DNA of 64,000 nucleotides from an uncultured Eudoraea sp. (GCF_947490415.1 NZ_CANLGX010000005.1:124001-188000), one strand, 5' to 3'; positions 35,407-45,854 are shown, numbered from the stretch's first letter. Numbers and translations are program-made. The notes: a model not told the origin generated them from the sequence alone.

Positions 35407-38152
35407 TTGTATCCTCCTGTTTCTTTGAATTATTTGAATTTTTTTTCTTTCCACCCAAAATTCCACCTAAAATCCCTTTTGCCGTTGTAGTCAGGGGATC
35501 TTCTTTTGCCAACGAGTCCTTAGTAGTGGTGGTTGTATCTTTGTTTTTTGTATTGTTCGACAGCACATCACCCAAGACATCATTTAATTTTACATTTTCT
35601 GCGCTCTTATCACTCAAAGAATCTTTTTTAGTCTCATTTGCCGATAAAAGGCCTCCAAGTAATTCTCCTGCTTTCTCAGTACCCTTATTAATCAATTTTT
35701 GCTTTTGCACAGCTATTAATCTTGAAGTTAGGTCCTTTATTCCTGTAGTTAGGTCTGTATTTATTTCCGGTGCGTCATAAAAGCCCCCAACAGTTGCCTT
35801 TACCGGGAGCGTTAAATTATCCAGTTCGTTTTCATCAATCTGTGCAATAAGTGAATTAACCTGTTTACCCAAGTACTTTCGGGGGACCTCAAAATTTAAA
35901 TTATAATTCAACTTTTTATCAAATGAATGGCTACCATCGACGGTAATGGCAATGTCCTCATATTTTATCGTAAATGGTTTAACATTTACAATCCCATCTT
36001 TGAATGAAAGAGCAGTTTTCAAGGTCTTTAAATTAAATTTGTCCGCTTCAATAAAATTTAGCTGGGAATTTAAGCTGTTTAAAATTTTAGCGTTTTCAGG
36101 ATTCAATTTCACTGCCAATGCTTCAGCAAGTACATTCCCGGAAATTGTTTTTAGATCCGGAGTAAAATCATCCTTCAGGTTTCCAGATATTTTTATAACG
36201 GAATTAAGTTTCCCTTCCAGAGCAGCGGCCATAGGAGCCAATACCCTAAAAAGCTCCACAGATTTAAAGGTCTCTTCTAAATTTAAACTGCCCATATCCA
36301 GTTCCATTGAAAAACTGGGTATTTCGCCTTTTGTACTTGTATACCCATTTAAATTAAGGGTTCCATTGTATAAGGACGATTGGAAATTGGAAAGGATTGC
36401 CTGTTGATCAACAATTTTTAATTGCCCTTTTACATTTCTCAAAATTAGGTTGTCATAAACAACCGAATTTGCCCTGGCATCAATAGTGCAATCAAGGAAT
36501 GCCGGGATTTGTATTTTTTCTGTTTTAAGCTCAGTGCTTTCCTGCCTTAATTCGGATTTATCACTTCCCGATTTCGCAACATCTTCCTGTGACATAAAAT
36601 CGCCCAAATCAAAAATGTCAGAATTCATTTTAAAACTACCTGTCACTTTCTCATCGTTAAACAAAAAACCCAGCAGGTTTTTAATGATTCCGTCAATTTT
36701 AAAATCCGTTTTTCCAAGCTGTCCATTCATATTGTTGAGTAGGACCCTTGCCGGGGAAAATTCCATACTTGCCTCATGAATTGTAAGAGGACCAGATAAA
36801 TTATTAGAATTGTATCTTAGTTCATTTACCTTTAAATGACCGTTTAGCACTGTATTTTCATACCTCTTTTTTTCAATGGATTCCATATCAAATGAGGTAT
36901 TTATATCGGCATTGAGCAGACCTTTTAAATCTACCGCCTCGGGCATGGGGTATGCCTTAGAAATATTAGCAAGATTCATATTGCATACTAAATGCGAACG
37001 AACTTTGGTATTGCCTAATAATTCTGTAAGCTTTGAGCTTAATTCAAAACGATCATTTTCAATTGCGAAGGATGCCTTCGTAATATCAATATAAGTATCC
37101 TCAGCAAGACCTGAAGTATTTTTAATACTAAGATCCATATTGATGTTCTTTATGGCCTTTGGCAAATCAGGATATTTCATGGAAGCGTCCCTGGCATCAA
37201 TCTGAATATTAAATTCCGGGATATGTTCATCATCTATAGTACCGGCTAGCTCTCCGGCTATATTGAAAATTCCTGTGGTTTGGACATCCTTTATATTTTG
37301 GGAATAAATTTCAGGAATAACTGCTAAAAAATTATCAAACTCAGATGAGGGAGTTTTAAATTTAATGGCCACTTCCTGTTTTTCTTCAAAATTCCTGACA
37401 AATCCCTCAAACACCAGAGGAAGTTGGTTTATAAAGCCCTCGTTCTTTAAAAAGGAATAGGTATTCGTTTTAAGATCAACGCCTATTAACGCATCCAGGT
37501 TAACCTTTGTGTTATCCAGATAGCGGGTACTGTCTAATTCAAATGATACAAGAGCACTGGTTTGTGTTTCTAATTCACTCAATTCCAAAGAAAGATCTCC
37601 TTTGCCTGTATGTTCAATGTCTGTCATCTCCAGGAGTACTCCTGAACTTAAATCTTCATAGATTATTCCAGAATTCATCAACTGAAAAGACTCAAGACTA
37701 AAAGTAAAACCACCGGCTTCTGTATCAATTTCAGACTTTCCCCCCCCCTCTTTGGCGATCTCATAATTTGCATTTTGCTGCTTATCTGTTTTGAGCTTTA
37801 AAACTGCTTTGTCAAGAATCAGGGTATTTATTGTTATTGGTTCCCCGGCCCCTTTTAATAGTTCTTTAATGCCCATTTCTAAAGAGATAGATTTCGACTT
37901 AAAGAGGGTGTCACCTTCAAACGGATCTTTGGTTAACAAATACAAATCCTGAATTCTTAGTTCGGCCTTGGGAAAGCTCCGCAGCAGACTCAGGTTAACT
38001 TCGGAAAAATCCAAAGTCGCGTTAATGTTCTTATTAACATTGTTTTTAATCAGGTCGCCAATCTTAGCCTCGAGGAAAAAAGGCACAGCGATCAGGATAC
38101 CTAGTACGAGTAACAGAAACAGGCCGGTAATTTTTAAAATTTTCTTTTTCAT
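35399..38152 (-). CDS. AsmA family envelope protein
   Basis: A 917-aa envelope protein. One N-terminal membrane anchor (MKKKILKITGLFLLLVLGILIAVPFFLEAKI) is followed by the AsmA N-terminal domain (LRSFPKAELRIQDLYLL), then long beta-rich repeats and the C-terminal AsmA_2 region (SGNVLAEALAVKLNPENAKI, LNYNLNFEVPRKYLGKQVNS). AsmA/TamB-like proteins form hydrophobic grooves bridging inner and outer membrane and are linked to phospholipid transport. The last 70 residues are low complexity (Thr/Lys/Asn-rich, two GILGGILGG-like blocks), which is unusual for the core fold. Monocistronic. Confidence 0.88.
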   Translation of the reverse strand: MKKKILKITGLFLLLVLGILIAVPFFLEAKIGDLIKNNVNKNINATLDFSEVNLSLLRSFPKAELRIQDLYLLTKDPFEGDTLFKSKSISLEMGIKELLKGAGEPITINTLILDKAVLKLKTDKQQNANYEIAKEGGGKSEIDTEAGGFTFSLESFQLMNSGIIYEDLSSGVLLEMTDIEHTGKGDLSLELSELETQTSALVSFELDSTRYLDNTKVNLDALIGVDLKTNTYSFLKNEGFINQLPLVFEGFVRNFEEKQEVAIKFKTPSSEFDNFLAVIPEIYSQNIKDVQTTGIFNIAGELAGTIDDEHIPEFNIQIDARDASMKYPDLPKAIKNINMDLSIKNTSGLAEDTYIDITKASFAIENDRFELSSKLTELLGNTKVRSHLVCNMNLANISKAYPMPEAVDLKGLLNADINTSFDMESIEKKRYENTVLNGHLKVNELRYNSNNLSGPLTIHEASMEFSPARVLLNNMNGQLGKTDFKIDGIIKNLLGFLFNDEKVTGSFKMNSDIFDLGDFMSQEDVAKSGSDKSELRQESTELKTEKIQIPAFLDCTIDARANSVVYDNLILRNVKGQLKIVDQQAILSNFQSSLYNGTLNLNGYTSTKGEIPSFSMELDMGSLNLEETFKSVELFRVLAPMAAALEGKLNSVIKISGNLKDDFTPDLKTISGNVLAEALAVKLNPENAKILNSLNSQLNFIEADKFNLKTLKTALSFKDGIVNVKPFTIKYEDIAITVDGSHSFDKKLNYNLNFEVPRKYLGKQVNSLIAQIDENELDNLTLPVKATVGGFYDAPEINTDLTTGIKDLTSRLIAVQKQKLINKGTEKAGELLGGLLSANETKKDSLSDKSAENVKLNDVLGDVLSNNTKNKDTTTTTKDSLAKEDPLTTTAKGILGGILGGKKKNSNNSKKQEDTIN

Positions 38153-38283
38153 AATATATTGGAGCTCAGTCCGATTAAAACTTAAAAAAGCGAGTATTAG
38201 TATACCTTTTGTCGAAAAGATAAAAAATAAAAAAGCAGGTCAATCAACAGGACAAACTTTAGATTCAATACAACTAATCTGTA

Positions 38284-38994
38284 CTAGGTATCAAGGTCTA
38301 TTTCTTCACCCACGGCCAGATTAAATCGCTTTCGGAAGATATATACGAACAAATAAAGAAAAGGGGTGTCCAGAAAAGCGATAAAAATCTTAAAAATAAC
38401 ACCACTAATTATCAACCCCTGAAACATCTTCCAGGGAATTACCCCAAAGATGCAAAGAAGTCCCACCACAGTTGTGGTGTCAATAATCTGCGATAAGAAA
38501 GTAGAAAAATTGTTACGAAGCCATAAATATTTACCTTTAGTTAAACGTTTCCAAAAATGATAGATAGCAATGTCCACATACTGTGCACATAGATAGGCCA
38601 GCATTGAAGCCAGAACAGCTAAGGGGGACAATGCGAAAACATTACTAAAAACTTCATCCCCCACGGGTGAGGAAGAAATTGCCGGAACCAAATTGGAAAC
38701 CAGGATGATTCCCATGGAAAAAAAGGAAGCAAAAATACCAGTCGTAACAATCTGATTCGCTTTTTTTCTTCCATATATTTCTGATATAAGGTCCGTTATT
38801 AAAAAGGTGATAGGATAAGGTAGTACCCCAACAGAAATTTCAAATAAAGGTGCTCCAAAAACAGTTACATCTCCAAAAGGGTACCAAAAAAAGAATTTTT
38901 GGAAAATTAAATTGGAAACCACCAGGGAAGTAATAAAAAGTGCCCCCAGGTATATATAAATACGATATGCTTCTTTTCTGCTTTTGGGAGTCAT
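38284..38994 (-). CDS. Queuosine precursor transporter (YhhQ/VUT family)
   Basis: A 236-aa inner-membrane protein with six hydrophobic helices and the YhhQ-family signature: FGAPLFEISVGVLPYPITFL, FLITDLISEIYGRKKANQIV (about residues 58-77) and the AYLCAQYVDIAIYHFWKRLT and SQIIDTTTVVGLLC segments. YhhQ imports preQ0/preQ1 for queuosine in tRNA. It starts 4 bp after sppA and is co-transcribed with it. No preQ1 riboswitch is seen in the leader of this two-gene unit. Confidence 0.9.
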   Translation of the reverse strand: MTPKSRKEAYRIYIYLGALFITSLVVSNLIFQKFFFWYPFGDVTVFGAPLFEISVGVLPYPITFLITDLISEIYGRKKANQIVTTGIFASFFSMGIILVSNLVPAISSSPVGDEVFSNVFALSPLAVLASMLAYLCAQYVDIAIYHFWKRLTKGKYLWLRNNFSTFLSQIIDTTTVVGLLCIFGVIPWKMFQGLIISGVIFKIFIAFLDTPFLYLFVYIFRKRFNLAVGEEIDLDT

Positions 38995-38998
38995 TAAG

Positions 38999-40756
38999 CT
39001 ATTTAATGGTTAAGGTAAACGGCAAGCGCGCCTGAATTCCTTTTTGCTCCATTACCGATTTGACTTCCTTTAAAACACGGTAAGCTTCAGCACCAATTTC
39101 TTCCCGGATCAAATGTTCTTTATTAAGAATACTTGCACCTCCAAAATCTTCCATAAATCTTTCCAAACTAGTTTTATACTTCGGATATTTTTTAATGGAG
39201 TAAGAATCCACATTGGCCAGTAAGGCTGCCGCTTCTATTGCATCTTCAAGACCTCCCAATTCATCTACCAGTCCTAATTTTTTGGCTTCGGTGCCACTCC
39301 AAACTCTCCCCTGGGCAAGACTATCTGCCTGGGCGATTGTTATATTCCGACCCTCAGATACTTTACTTAGAAAAGTCTGGTAAATGGTTTCTATCCCTTC
39401 TTTTACAAAACCTCTAAATTCATCAGTCATAGGTTCAAACAAAGAATAATCAACAGAATTCTTATTGGTTCCCACCTGTTCCGCATTAATTCCGATATTT
39501 CCTGCCAGTTCACTAATATTTGGAATGGTTCCAAAGACCCCAATAGATCCGGTAATGGTGGTGGGTTCAGCAAATATTTTATCAGCGCCTGTCGAAATAT
39601 AGTAACCTCCTGAGGCTGCAACATCTCCCATTGATACGACTACTGGTTTTTTCTCCTTTGCCTTCTCAATTTCGCGCCAAATAATGTCTGATACAAGTGG
39701 GCTCCCTCCTGGAGAATTTACGCGCATAACAATTGCCTTGACCGATTTATCATCTCTGGCTTTAATAATAGCCTTATTTATGATTCCCTGCCCAATAACA
39801 TTTGGGCCTCCTTCTCCATAGAGTATATTCCCCTGTGCAAAAATGACCGCTATTTTATCTTTGCCATTGTGCAATTTCTTTTTGCGGGAAATCTTTGTAT
39901 AATCTTCCAGTGAGATAGAATTGAGTTTATCCTCCTTGCCAATACCTAAGGCCCGTTTTAAACGATTTTCATATTCGTCGAAATAAACTATGTCATCTAG
40001 CAATCCAGAAGCTTTAGCATATTCTGGTTTTCTGCCCCCCAGAGTATCTGCTATAATATTTATGTTTTCCTCAGTAATTGATCTATCCACTGCAATTTCA
40101 GAAACAATTGAACCCCAAATTGAGCCCATAAGTTCCTTGATTTGAGTTCTGTTGGCCTCACTCATTTCATTGGATAAAAAAGGCTCAACCGCACTCTTGT
40201 ATTTACCATGCCTTATTACTTCCATCTTAACTCCCGTCTTTTCCTGCAATTCCTTAAAATATAAGACTTCTGCAGAAAGTCCTTTAAAATCCATTGCACC
40301 AACCGGGTTTAGAAAAACACTATCTGCAACACTGGCCAGATAGTAATCTTTTTGAAGATAATAATCCCCGTAGGCATATATAAATTTTCCACTTTCCTTA
40401 AAATCAGACAAGGCTTTCCTTATGGCCTGAGTTGTGGAAATTCCAGCAGTAATATAATTATTATTAATGCTGATCCCCTTAATATTATCATCCTCTTTGG
40501 CCACTTTTATTGCGTGAAGAATTTGATCCAAGCCCTGCGACTTATCAAAAAGAATGTCAAAAGGATCCCCTTCACTATTCCCCGTATAGTCATTGATGGG
40601 GTATTTCATTTGTAATTCCAAAACGGAATTCTTCTTAACGCTTACGGTTTCTTCAGTATTAACAAGACTTACAAAAAAGACGAACATGAAGAACATGATA
40701 CCAAATGCTATCAAAGTGCCGACGATTGCGGCAAGGAGGTTTCTTAAAAATTTCAT
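38999..40756 (-). CDS. sppA: Signal peptide peptidase SppA, 67K type
   Basis: A membrane-anchored serine protease that degrades cleaved signal peptides. The 585-aa tandem-domain form has an N-terminal anchor (LLAAIVGTLIAFGIMFFMFV). The catalytic lysine lies in EVIRHGKYKSAVEPF (about residue 187) and the nucleophile serine in GDVAASGGYYIS (about residue 380), both present. The two S49 domains are of equal size, as in E. coli SppA. It is the first gene of a pair with the queuosine-precursor transporter, divergent from folK-dNK. Confidence 0.95.
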   Translation of the reverse strand: MKFLRNLLAAIVGTLIAFGIMFFMFVFFVSLVNTEETVSVKKNSVLELQMKYPINDYTGNSEGDPFDILFDKSQGLDQILHAIKVAKEDDNIKGISINNNYITAGISTTQAIRKALSDFKESGKFIYAYGDYYLQKDYYLASVADSVFLNPVGAMDFKGLSAEVLYFKELQEKTGVKMEVIRHGKYKSAVEPFLSNEMSEANRTQIKELMGSIWGSIVSEIAVDRSITEENINIIADTLGGRKPEYAKASGLLDDIVYFDEYENRLKRALGIGKEDKLNSISLEDYTKISRKKKLHNGKDKIAVIFAQGNILYGEGGPNVIGQGIINKAIIKARDDKSVKAIVMRVNSPGGSPLVSDIIWREIEKAKEKKPVVVSMGDVAASGGYYISTGADKIFAEPTTITGSIGVFGTIPNISELAGNIGINAEQVGTNKNSVDYSLFEPMTDEFRGFVKEGIETIYQTFLSKVSEGRNITIAQADSLAQGRVWSGTEAKKLGLVDELGGLEDAIEAAALLANVDSYSIKKYPKYKTSLERFMEDFGGASILNKEHLIREEIGAEAYRVLKEVKSVMEQKGIQARLPFTLTIK

Positions 40757-40885
40757 ACAATTCTATAATTTATAGATACCAAAGATAACCAAACTTAGGA
40801 TGATGTAATTAAGTTATTTTTTAGGTAATCATAATTCAACTTAAGTAAAAGAAGTAATTAGCATTTAATAAATAGAGTGCCTTTA

Positions 40886-40917
40886 TTGTAATTTATTTAT
40901 CATCTGGCTTACCTTTG
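40886..40917 (+). promoter_or_regulatory. Promoter of folK-dNK
   Basis: TTG at 40886-40888 and TACCTTTG at 40910-40917, 21 bp apart, fit the Bacteroidetes consensus. The -7 box ends 10 bp before the ATG, so the leader would be almost absent. Confidence 0.65.
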
Positions 40918-40927
40918 TTTACACAAT

Positions 40928-42067
40928 ATGAAGGAAGCTAAAACTATATATCTTTCGCTTGGAAGCAACCTTGGAAACAAACTTTTCAATTTGCAGCGGG
41001 CCGTCCTCCTTTTAAAAAAAGAGCTGGGAATTATTCTTCAAATATCCGGAGTTTATAAGAGTCCTTCCTGGGGATTTGAAGGAGAGGACTTTATGAATGC
41101 ATGTTTGTCTCTCGAAACTCAATGCACAGCTGTGGAAGTTTTACATATTATCCTGAAAGTTGAGCAGGAAATGGGCAGGAAACGGGTTACGGAAGAGGGC
41201 TATCAATCCAGAAATATTGATATAGATCTGTTGTATTATGGTTCCGAAATAATTAAAACAGATGAGCTTACCGTACCGCATCCTCAAATGCATTTGAGAC
41301 GATTTGTCCTGAAACCCCTGGCAGATATTGCACCCCAATTCTATCACCCCGTATTAGGCAAGGATACCAGAAATTTATTGCAGGAATGTAGGGACAGGGA
41401 TAACTTAATTCAAACCAATTATAAATTATATGCCAGCAGGGAGTTACTCCTATCTCAACTTCATTTGGTGGCAATTGAAGGTAATATTGGTGCAGGAAAG
41501 ACCACCCTGGCCAAGAAAATAGCTGGCGATCATAATGCCAAACTCGTATTGGAACGTTTTGCGGATAATCCGTTTTTGCCCAAGTTCTACAATGATCAAA
41601 GCAGATATGCCTTTCCATTGGAAATGTCTTTTTTGGCAGACAGATACCAGCAATTTACAGATGACACCACCCAGCTTGATCTTTTTAAGAATTTTATGGT
41701 AAGTGATTATGATATCTACAAATCGCTGATTTTTGCCCAAATAACCCTTCAAAAAGAAGAATTTAAGCTCTATCGTAAAATGTTCAATTTTATGTACAAA
41801 GAAGTAAAAAAACCTGATATCTATATCTTCCTTTACCAAAGTACCGACCGCTTGTTAGAAAATATTAAAAAAAGGGGACGTGATTATGAGCAAGGAATAA
41901 ATAGAGAATATCTGGAGAAAATTAATCGGGGTTATTTTGATTTTTTAAAGGGTTTTCCGCATCGCCAAAGTTTGATAATCGATATCGCTGATCTGGATTT
42001 TGTGGATAATAAAGCAGATTACGAATTAATACTAGATAAAATTCTGGAGCAGGTACTTAAAGATTAA
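40928..42067 (+). CDS. folK: Fusion of HPPK (FolK) and deoxynucleoside kinase
   Basis: A 379-aa fusion. Residues 1 to about 150 are 6-hydroxymethyl-7,8-dihydropterin pyrophosphokinase (YLSLGSNLGNKLFNLQRAV, YKSPSWGFEGEDFMNACL, the ATP/Mg motif RNIDIDLLYYG, VPHPQMHLRRFVLKPLADI). Residues from about 180 are a deoxynucleoside kinase with P-loop GNIGAGKTTLAKK (185 on), the DY(D)IYKS segment and the LID KRGRDYEQG. The frame runs through the joint without a break, so this is a true fusion. It ties folate synthesis to deoxynucleoside salvage, both feeding thymidylate synthesis. It is paralogous to the free dNK at 1465, and both end in a similar DLDFVDN segment. FolK-dNK fusions occur in Flavobacteria. 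Confidence 0.95.
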   Translation: MKEAKTIYLSLGSNLGNKLFNLQRAVLLLKKELGIILQISGVYKSPSWGFEGEDFMNACLSLETQCTAVEVLHIILKVEQEMGRKRVTEEGYQSRNIDIDLLYYGSEIIKTDELTVPHPQMHLRRFVLKPLADIAPQFYHPVLGKDTRNLLQECRDRDNLIQTNYKLYASRELLLSQLHLVAIEGNIGAGKTTLAKKIAGDHNAKLVLERFADNPFLPKFYNDQSRYAFPLEMSFLADRYQQFTDDTTQLDLFKNFMVSDYDIYKSLIFAQITLQKEEFKLYRKMFNFMYKEVKKPDIYIFLYQSTDRLLENIKKRGRDYEQGINREYLEKINRGYFDFLKGFPHRQSLIIDIADLDFVDNKADYELILDKILEQVLKD

Positions 42068-42208
42068 GGCCTTTATTTGAGACCGAATTTTAAGTAGAAG
42101 GCAATAATTTTTTTAACATATATTTGGCAATTTTCTTGCATAGTTGAAAGGGAATTACTTTATTGCACCACAATTTATGAGAAACTAACTAACTCAAACT
42201 ATATATCC

Positions 42209-42237
42209 AAAACCCTGACATTTTTGTCAGGGTTTTT
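42209..42237. terminator. Terminator between folK-dNK and the SPOUT methyltransferase
   Basis: AAAACCCTGACA / TGTCAGGGTTTTT with a TTTT loop: A tract, 10-bp stem, T tract, so it works for both convergent genes. It lies 140 bp after the folK-dNK stop, and the stretch between (42068-42208) is T/A-rich with an actaactaact repeat but no gene that I can support. Confidence 0.9.
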
Positions 42238-42275
42238 ATTTTCAGGCAGTTACAAGCCGAAATACCCAATGAAAT

Positions 42276-42818
42276 TTATTTCTTTTTTGAAAGAAGCTGA
42301 AGTTTGGACCAAAGGTCCCATACAACTACCCCGACACTTACAGATATATTTAAAGAATGCTTAGTTCCAAACTGAGGTATTTCTAAAACACCCTGACAAC
42401 TATCCACTACTTCCTGTGAAACCCCTTTTACTTCATTGCCAAAAACCAGAGCGTATTTGGTTGAAGTTTTAGGAATAAAGTGATTAAGAGGAGTGGCATT
42501 TTCTGTTTGTTCTACCGCCAGGCACAAATAGTCTTTCTGAAGTTCAGCAATTAAATCTACAGTGTTCTTTTTATACTCCCAGGCCACACTCTCAGTAGCT
42601 CCCAAAGCTGTTTTGTGAATATCCTTGTGTGGAGGAACAGCAGTTATACCACATAAATAAATCTTTTCAATCCGGAAAGCATCTGCGGTTCTGAAGACTG
42701 AGCCAATATTGTTTAAACTCCTAATGTTGTCCAAAATAAGAACCAGGGGTGTTTTTGAAGCGCTTTTGAACTGATCAATGTCCAAGCGGTCTAATTCACT
42801 GTTTTTTAGTTTTCGCAT
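42276..42818 (-). CDS. SPOUT-family (TrmH/SpoU) RNA 2'-O-methyltransferase
   Basis: A 180-aa single-domain SPOUT methyltransferase acting on tRNA or rRNA with SAM. Motif 1 is LILDNIRSLNNIGSVFRTAD (N and R of the catalytic site, about residues 28-47). Motif 2 is YALVFGNEVKGVSQEVVDSC (about 122-141) and motif 3 is LEIPQFGTKHSLNISVSVGV (about 145-164), giving the trefoil knot. It has no N-terminal substrate-binding domain. The RNA target cannot be read from sequence. Confidence 0.92.
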   Translation of the reverse strand: MRKLKNSELDRLDIDQFKSASKTPLVLILDNIRSLNNIGSVFRTADAFRIEKIYLCGITAVPPHKDIHKTALGATESVAWEYKKNTVDLIAELQKDYLCLAVEQTENATPLNHFIPKTSTKYALVFGNEVKGVSQEVVDSCQGVLEIPQFGTKHSLNISVSVGVVVWDLWSKLQLLSKKK

Positions 42819-43012
42819 AAACTGACTGAGATTTCCTAATGCTTATTTTTGATTTAATTTTTGCTTTTGGTGAGTTAAATCTATCGATAAAGCTCTTCTT
42901 TAAACTAAGCTAAACTAAGTTATCCGAAAATATCAACAAGGTGTGACAATCCCTGGGAAAAATAGTATTTTCGTTTACTCTCCAGTTCACAAAAATAGGA
43001 GAATAAACTACT

Positions 43013-45634
43013 TTGGCCAATTCCGATAAAATAAAGAAAGAAACGCCTCTGATGAGGCAGTACAATACCATCAAGACCAAATATCCTGATGCACTTCTGC
43101 TATTCAGGGTGGGCGATTTTTACGAAACTTTTGGAGCGGATGCAGTAAAAGCAGCAGGAATTTTAGGGATCGTGCTTACACATAGAAACAATGGGGGTGA
43201 AAAGACAGAACTGGCAGGTTTTCCGCATCATTCCCTTAACACCTATCTCCCTAAACTGGTTAAGGCAGGGCAGCGGGTTGCCATTTGTGATCAATTAGAA
43301 GATCCTAAATTAACCAAGACCATAGTTAAACGCGGGGTTACCGAGTTGGTTACCCCGGGAGTAGCATTAAACGATGATATTCTAAGTGCTAAATCCAATA
43401 ATTTTCTCTGTGCGGTCCATTTTGGAAAAAATATTCATGGTGTTTCCTTTCTTGATATCTCTACGGGTGAATTCCTCACTGCAGAAGGTAATCTGGAACA
43501 AATAGACAAATTGCTGCAAAATTTCTCTCCCAATGAAGTGCTGGTTTCCAAAACGCACAAGACAGATTTTACAGAAGCTTTTGGAACGCGTTTCCATACC
43601 TTCTTTATGGAAGACTGGATTTTTCAGGAAGATTACGCTTTTGAAACGCTTACCAACCATTTTAAAACAGCTACTTTAAAAGGTTTTGGCGTAGCTCAGC
43701 TGAAGTATGGTATAATTGCCTCAGGAGTCATTATGCATTATCTATCTGATACCCGGCACAGTCAATTGAAGCATATCAGTAAGATACAAAGAGTAGCAGA
43801 AGAAGAATATATATGGATGGACAGGTTTACCATTAATAACCTGGAATTGTACACTTCACATAATGAAAACGCTGTCACTCTAATAGATGTTATTGATAAG
43901 ACGATTTCTCCAATGGGAGGCAGGATGTTAAAGCGCTGGCTGGCACTTCCCCTTAAAAATATTGAAAAAATAAGAAGCAGGCATGAGGTAATTTCTTATC
44001 TCCTTGAGAATGAAGGTTCACTGCAAAAACTGCAATATGGGATTAAACATATTGCTGATCTTGAACGGCTGATTTCCAAAGTTGCGACCGGAAAAGTAAA
44101 CCCCAGGGAAACGGTACAGCTAAAAAATTCTTTGGAAGCTATTGTTCCTATTAAGCAATTAATAACACAAAGTAAAAACAAATCATTAAGCCAAATAGGT
44201 GATCAGTTAGATACCTGTGGTCTCGTGCGTGAAAAAATAAAAAAGCTGTTACAGGAAGATGCCCCTGTTAATGTTCTTAAAGGTAATGTTATTGCAAAAG
44301 GATATTCTGAAGAACTGGATGAACTAAAGGCTTTAGCTTTTACCGGAAAGGACCATCTTGATCAGATGCTGAAAAGAGAAACACAACGAACCGGGATTAC
44401 TTCTCTGAAAATTGCTTCTAACAATGTTTTTGGATATTATATTGAAGTGCGTAATACACATAAGGATAAGGTGCCTGAAGAATGGATACGCAAGCAAACC
44501 CTGGTAAACGCAGAACGCTATATTACAGAAGAACTTAAGGAATACGAATCCAAGATATTGGGGGCTGAGGAACGTATTTTAAGCCTTGAACAGCAATTGT
44601 TCTCCCAATTGATTGTATGGCTGCAGGAATATATTTTACCTGTACAAAAAAATGCTTATCAGATTGCTAAACTCGATTGCCTTTGTGGTTTTACGCAATT
44701 AGCCATGGAAAATAACTATGTGGCTCCATCTTTAAATGACAGTACGGAAATATCTATTAAAAATGGCCGGCATCCTGTAATAGAAAAGCAACTCCCTTTA
44801 GGCGAATCATATATTCCCAATGATGTTGTTTTAAACAGGGAATCACAGCAAATTATTATGATTACCGGGCCAAATATGAGTGGTAAATCGGCTATATTAA
44901 GACAAACTGCACTTATTGTTTTGCTGGCACAAATGGGAAGTTTTGTTCCTGCCGAAGCAGCTCAGATAGGCTATGTTGACAAGATTTTTACACGGGTTGG
45001 TGCCAGTGATAATATTTCTCTGGGTGAATCTACCTTTATGGTTGAAATGAATGAAACAGCATCCATTCTCAACAATCTTTCTGAAAGGAGTTTGATACTA
45101 CTAGATGAAATTGGCAGGGGTACCAGCACCTATGACGGTATTTCTATTGCGTGGGCTATTTCCGAATACCTGCATGAACATCCGGCCAGGGCCAAAACCT
45201 TATTTGCGACCCACTATCATGAACTGAATGAAATGGCCGCGACCTTTGAGCGGATAAAGAATTATAATGTAGCTGTTAAAGAGCTTAAGGACACGGTCTT
45301 GTTTTTAAGAAAACTTGTACCGGGGGGAAGCGCACACAGTTTTGGTATCTATGTGGCTAAAATGGCAGGGATGCCGCAGCAGGTTATCCACAAAGCCGAA
45401 AAGATCTTAAAAAAACTGGAGAAATCCCATAGTAGTGAAGAGCTCACCGATAATTTACAAGCGGTACAAAATGAAATGCAACTCAGTTTTTTTAACCTCG
45501 ATGATCCCTTACTGGAGCGAATTAAGGAAGAACTATTGCATTTAGATATCAATACTTTAACCCCCGTTGAAGCTTTGATGAAGCTTAATGAAATTAAGCG
45601 GATGCTCAACAAAAATAAAAAAGCCTCTTCCTGA
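43013..45634 (+). CDS. mutS: DNA mismatch repair protein MutS, TTG start
   Basis: Recognises mismatches and starts repair. The 873-aa protein has the mismatch-binding Phe-x-Glu in [16 protein letters not shown] (about residue 32), the Walker [17 protein letters not shown] (about residue 620), [23 protein letters not shown] and the C-terminal helix-turn-helix. The frame opens at TTG ([18 protein letters not shown]). There is no earlier in-frame ATG, and the next ATG ([15 protein letters not shown]) would remove residues that homologues have, so TTG is preferred. The gene sits just ahead of the tRNA block. Confidence 0.95.
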   Translation: MANSDKIKKETPLMRQYNTIKTKYPDALLLFRVGDFYETFGADAVKAAGILGIVLTHRNNGGEKTELAGFPHHSLNTYLPKLVKAGQRVAICDQLEDPKLTKTIVKRGVTELVTPGVALNDDILSAKSNNFLCAVHFGKNIHGVSFLDISTGEFLTAEGNLEQIDKLLQNFSPNEVLVSKTHKTDFTEAFGTRFHTFFMEDWIFQEDYAFETLTNHFKTATLKGFGVAQLKYGIIASGVIMHYLSDTRHSQLKHISKIQRVAEEEYIWMDRFTINNLELYTSHNENAVTLIDVIDKTISPMGGRMLKRWLALPLKNIEKIRSRHEVISYLLENEGSLQKLQYGIKHIADLERLISKVATGKVNPRETVQLKNSLEAIVPIKQLITQSKNKSLSQIGDQLDTCGLVREKIKKLLQEDAPVNVLKGNVIAKGYSEELDELKALAFTGKDHLDQMLKRETQRTGITSLKIASNNVFGYYIEVRNTHKDKVPEEWIRKQTLVNAERYITEELKEYESKILGAEERILSLEQQLFSQLIVWLQEYILPVQKNAYQIAKLDCLCGFTQLAMENNYVAPSLNDSTEISIKNGRHPVIEKQLPLGESYIPNDVVLNRESQQIIMITGPNMSGKSAILRQTALIVLLAQMGSFVPAEAAQIGYVDKIFTRVGASDNISLGESTFMVEMNETASILNNLSERSLILLDEIGRGTSTYDGISIAWAISEYLHEHPARAKTLFATHYHELNEMAATFERIKNYNVAVKELKDTVLFLRKLVPGGSAHSFGIYVAKMAGMPQQVIHKAEKILKKLEKSHSSEELTDNLQAVQNEMQLSFFNLDDPLLERIKEELLHLDINTLTPVEALMKLNEIKRMLNKNKKASS

Positions 45635-45735
45635 TTTAAACGTGCTTATAAGTCCATTCCTGAACTACCAATTTCCGGTTTAAAATAAATTCATCCCAAA
45701 TGGTCATTAACCTGATTCTTTTTAAATAAAAGTTC

Positions 45736-45765
45736 TTTGCTTTTTATAGAATTGTATTAAATTTG
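45736..45765 (+). promoter_or_regulatory. Promoter of the tRNA block
   Basis: TTTG at 45736-45739, 18 bp, then TAAATTTG at 45758-45765: a close match to the Bacteroidetes consensus. It lies 134 bp before the intact tRNA-Gly and 42 bp before the broken copy, so it likely drives both tRNAs. Confidence 0.75.
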
Positions 45766-45806
45766 CGTCCGCGTCCATTTTTGGGATGCGACGTTCTTTA
45801 AAAAAC

Positions 45807-45854
45807 GCGAAAATAGCTTCCCGATAGTTATCGGGAGATGAGCGCCACATTGCC
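45807..45854 (+). pseudogene. Broken tRNA-Gly copy carrying a small inverted repeat
   Basis: GCGAAAATAGCT (45807-45818) equals the first 12 nt of the intact tRNA-Gly, and AGCGCCACATTGCC (45841-45854) matches its D-stem/anticodon-stem half with one change, including GCC. Between them, in place of the D loop, sits TCCCGATA-GT-TATCGGGA (45819-45836), a perfect 8-bp inverted repeat. No T arm or acceptor 3' strand follows. The 18-bp AAAAACGCGAAAATAGCT occurs at both copies (45801-45818, 45893-45910). Confidence 0.7.

Noticed and set aside
35526-36779. Several open frames antisense to the AsmA-like gene
   Set aside because: They mirror the opposite-strand gene, are broken into pieces and have no independent motif.
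38153-38283. preQ1 riboswitch for the queuosine-precursor transporter
   Set aside because: The transporter follows sppA by 4 bp on the minus strand, so this region is downstream of it, and no preQ1-like hairpin was seen before sppA.
42068-42208. Small RNA between folK-dNK and its terminator
   Set aside because: There is a good terminator and an actaactaact stretch, but no consensus promoter with both boxes; it may be just the 3' untranslated region.
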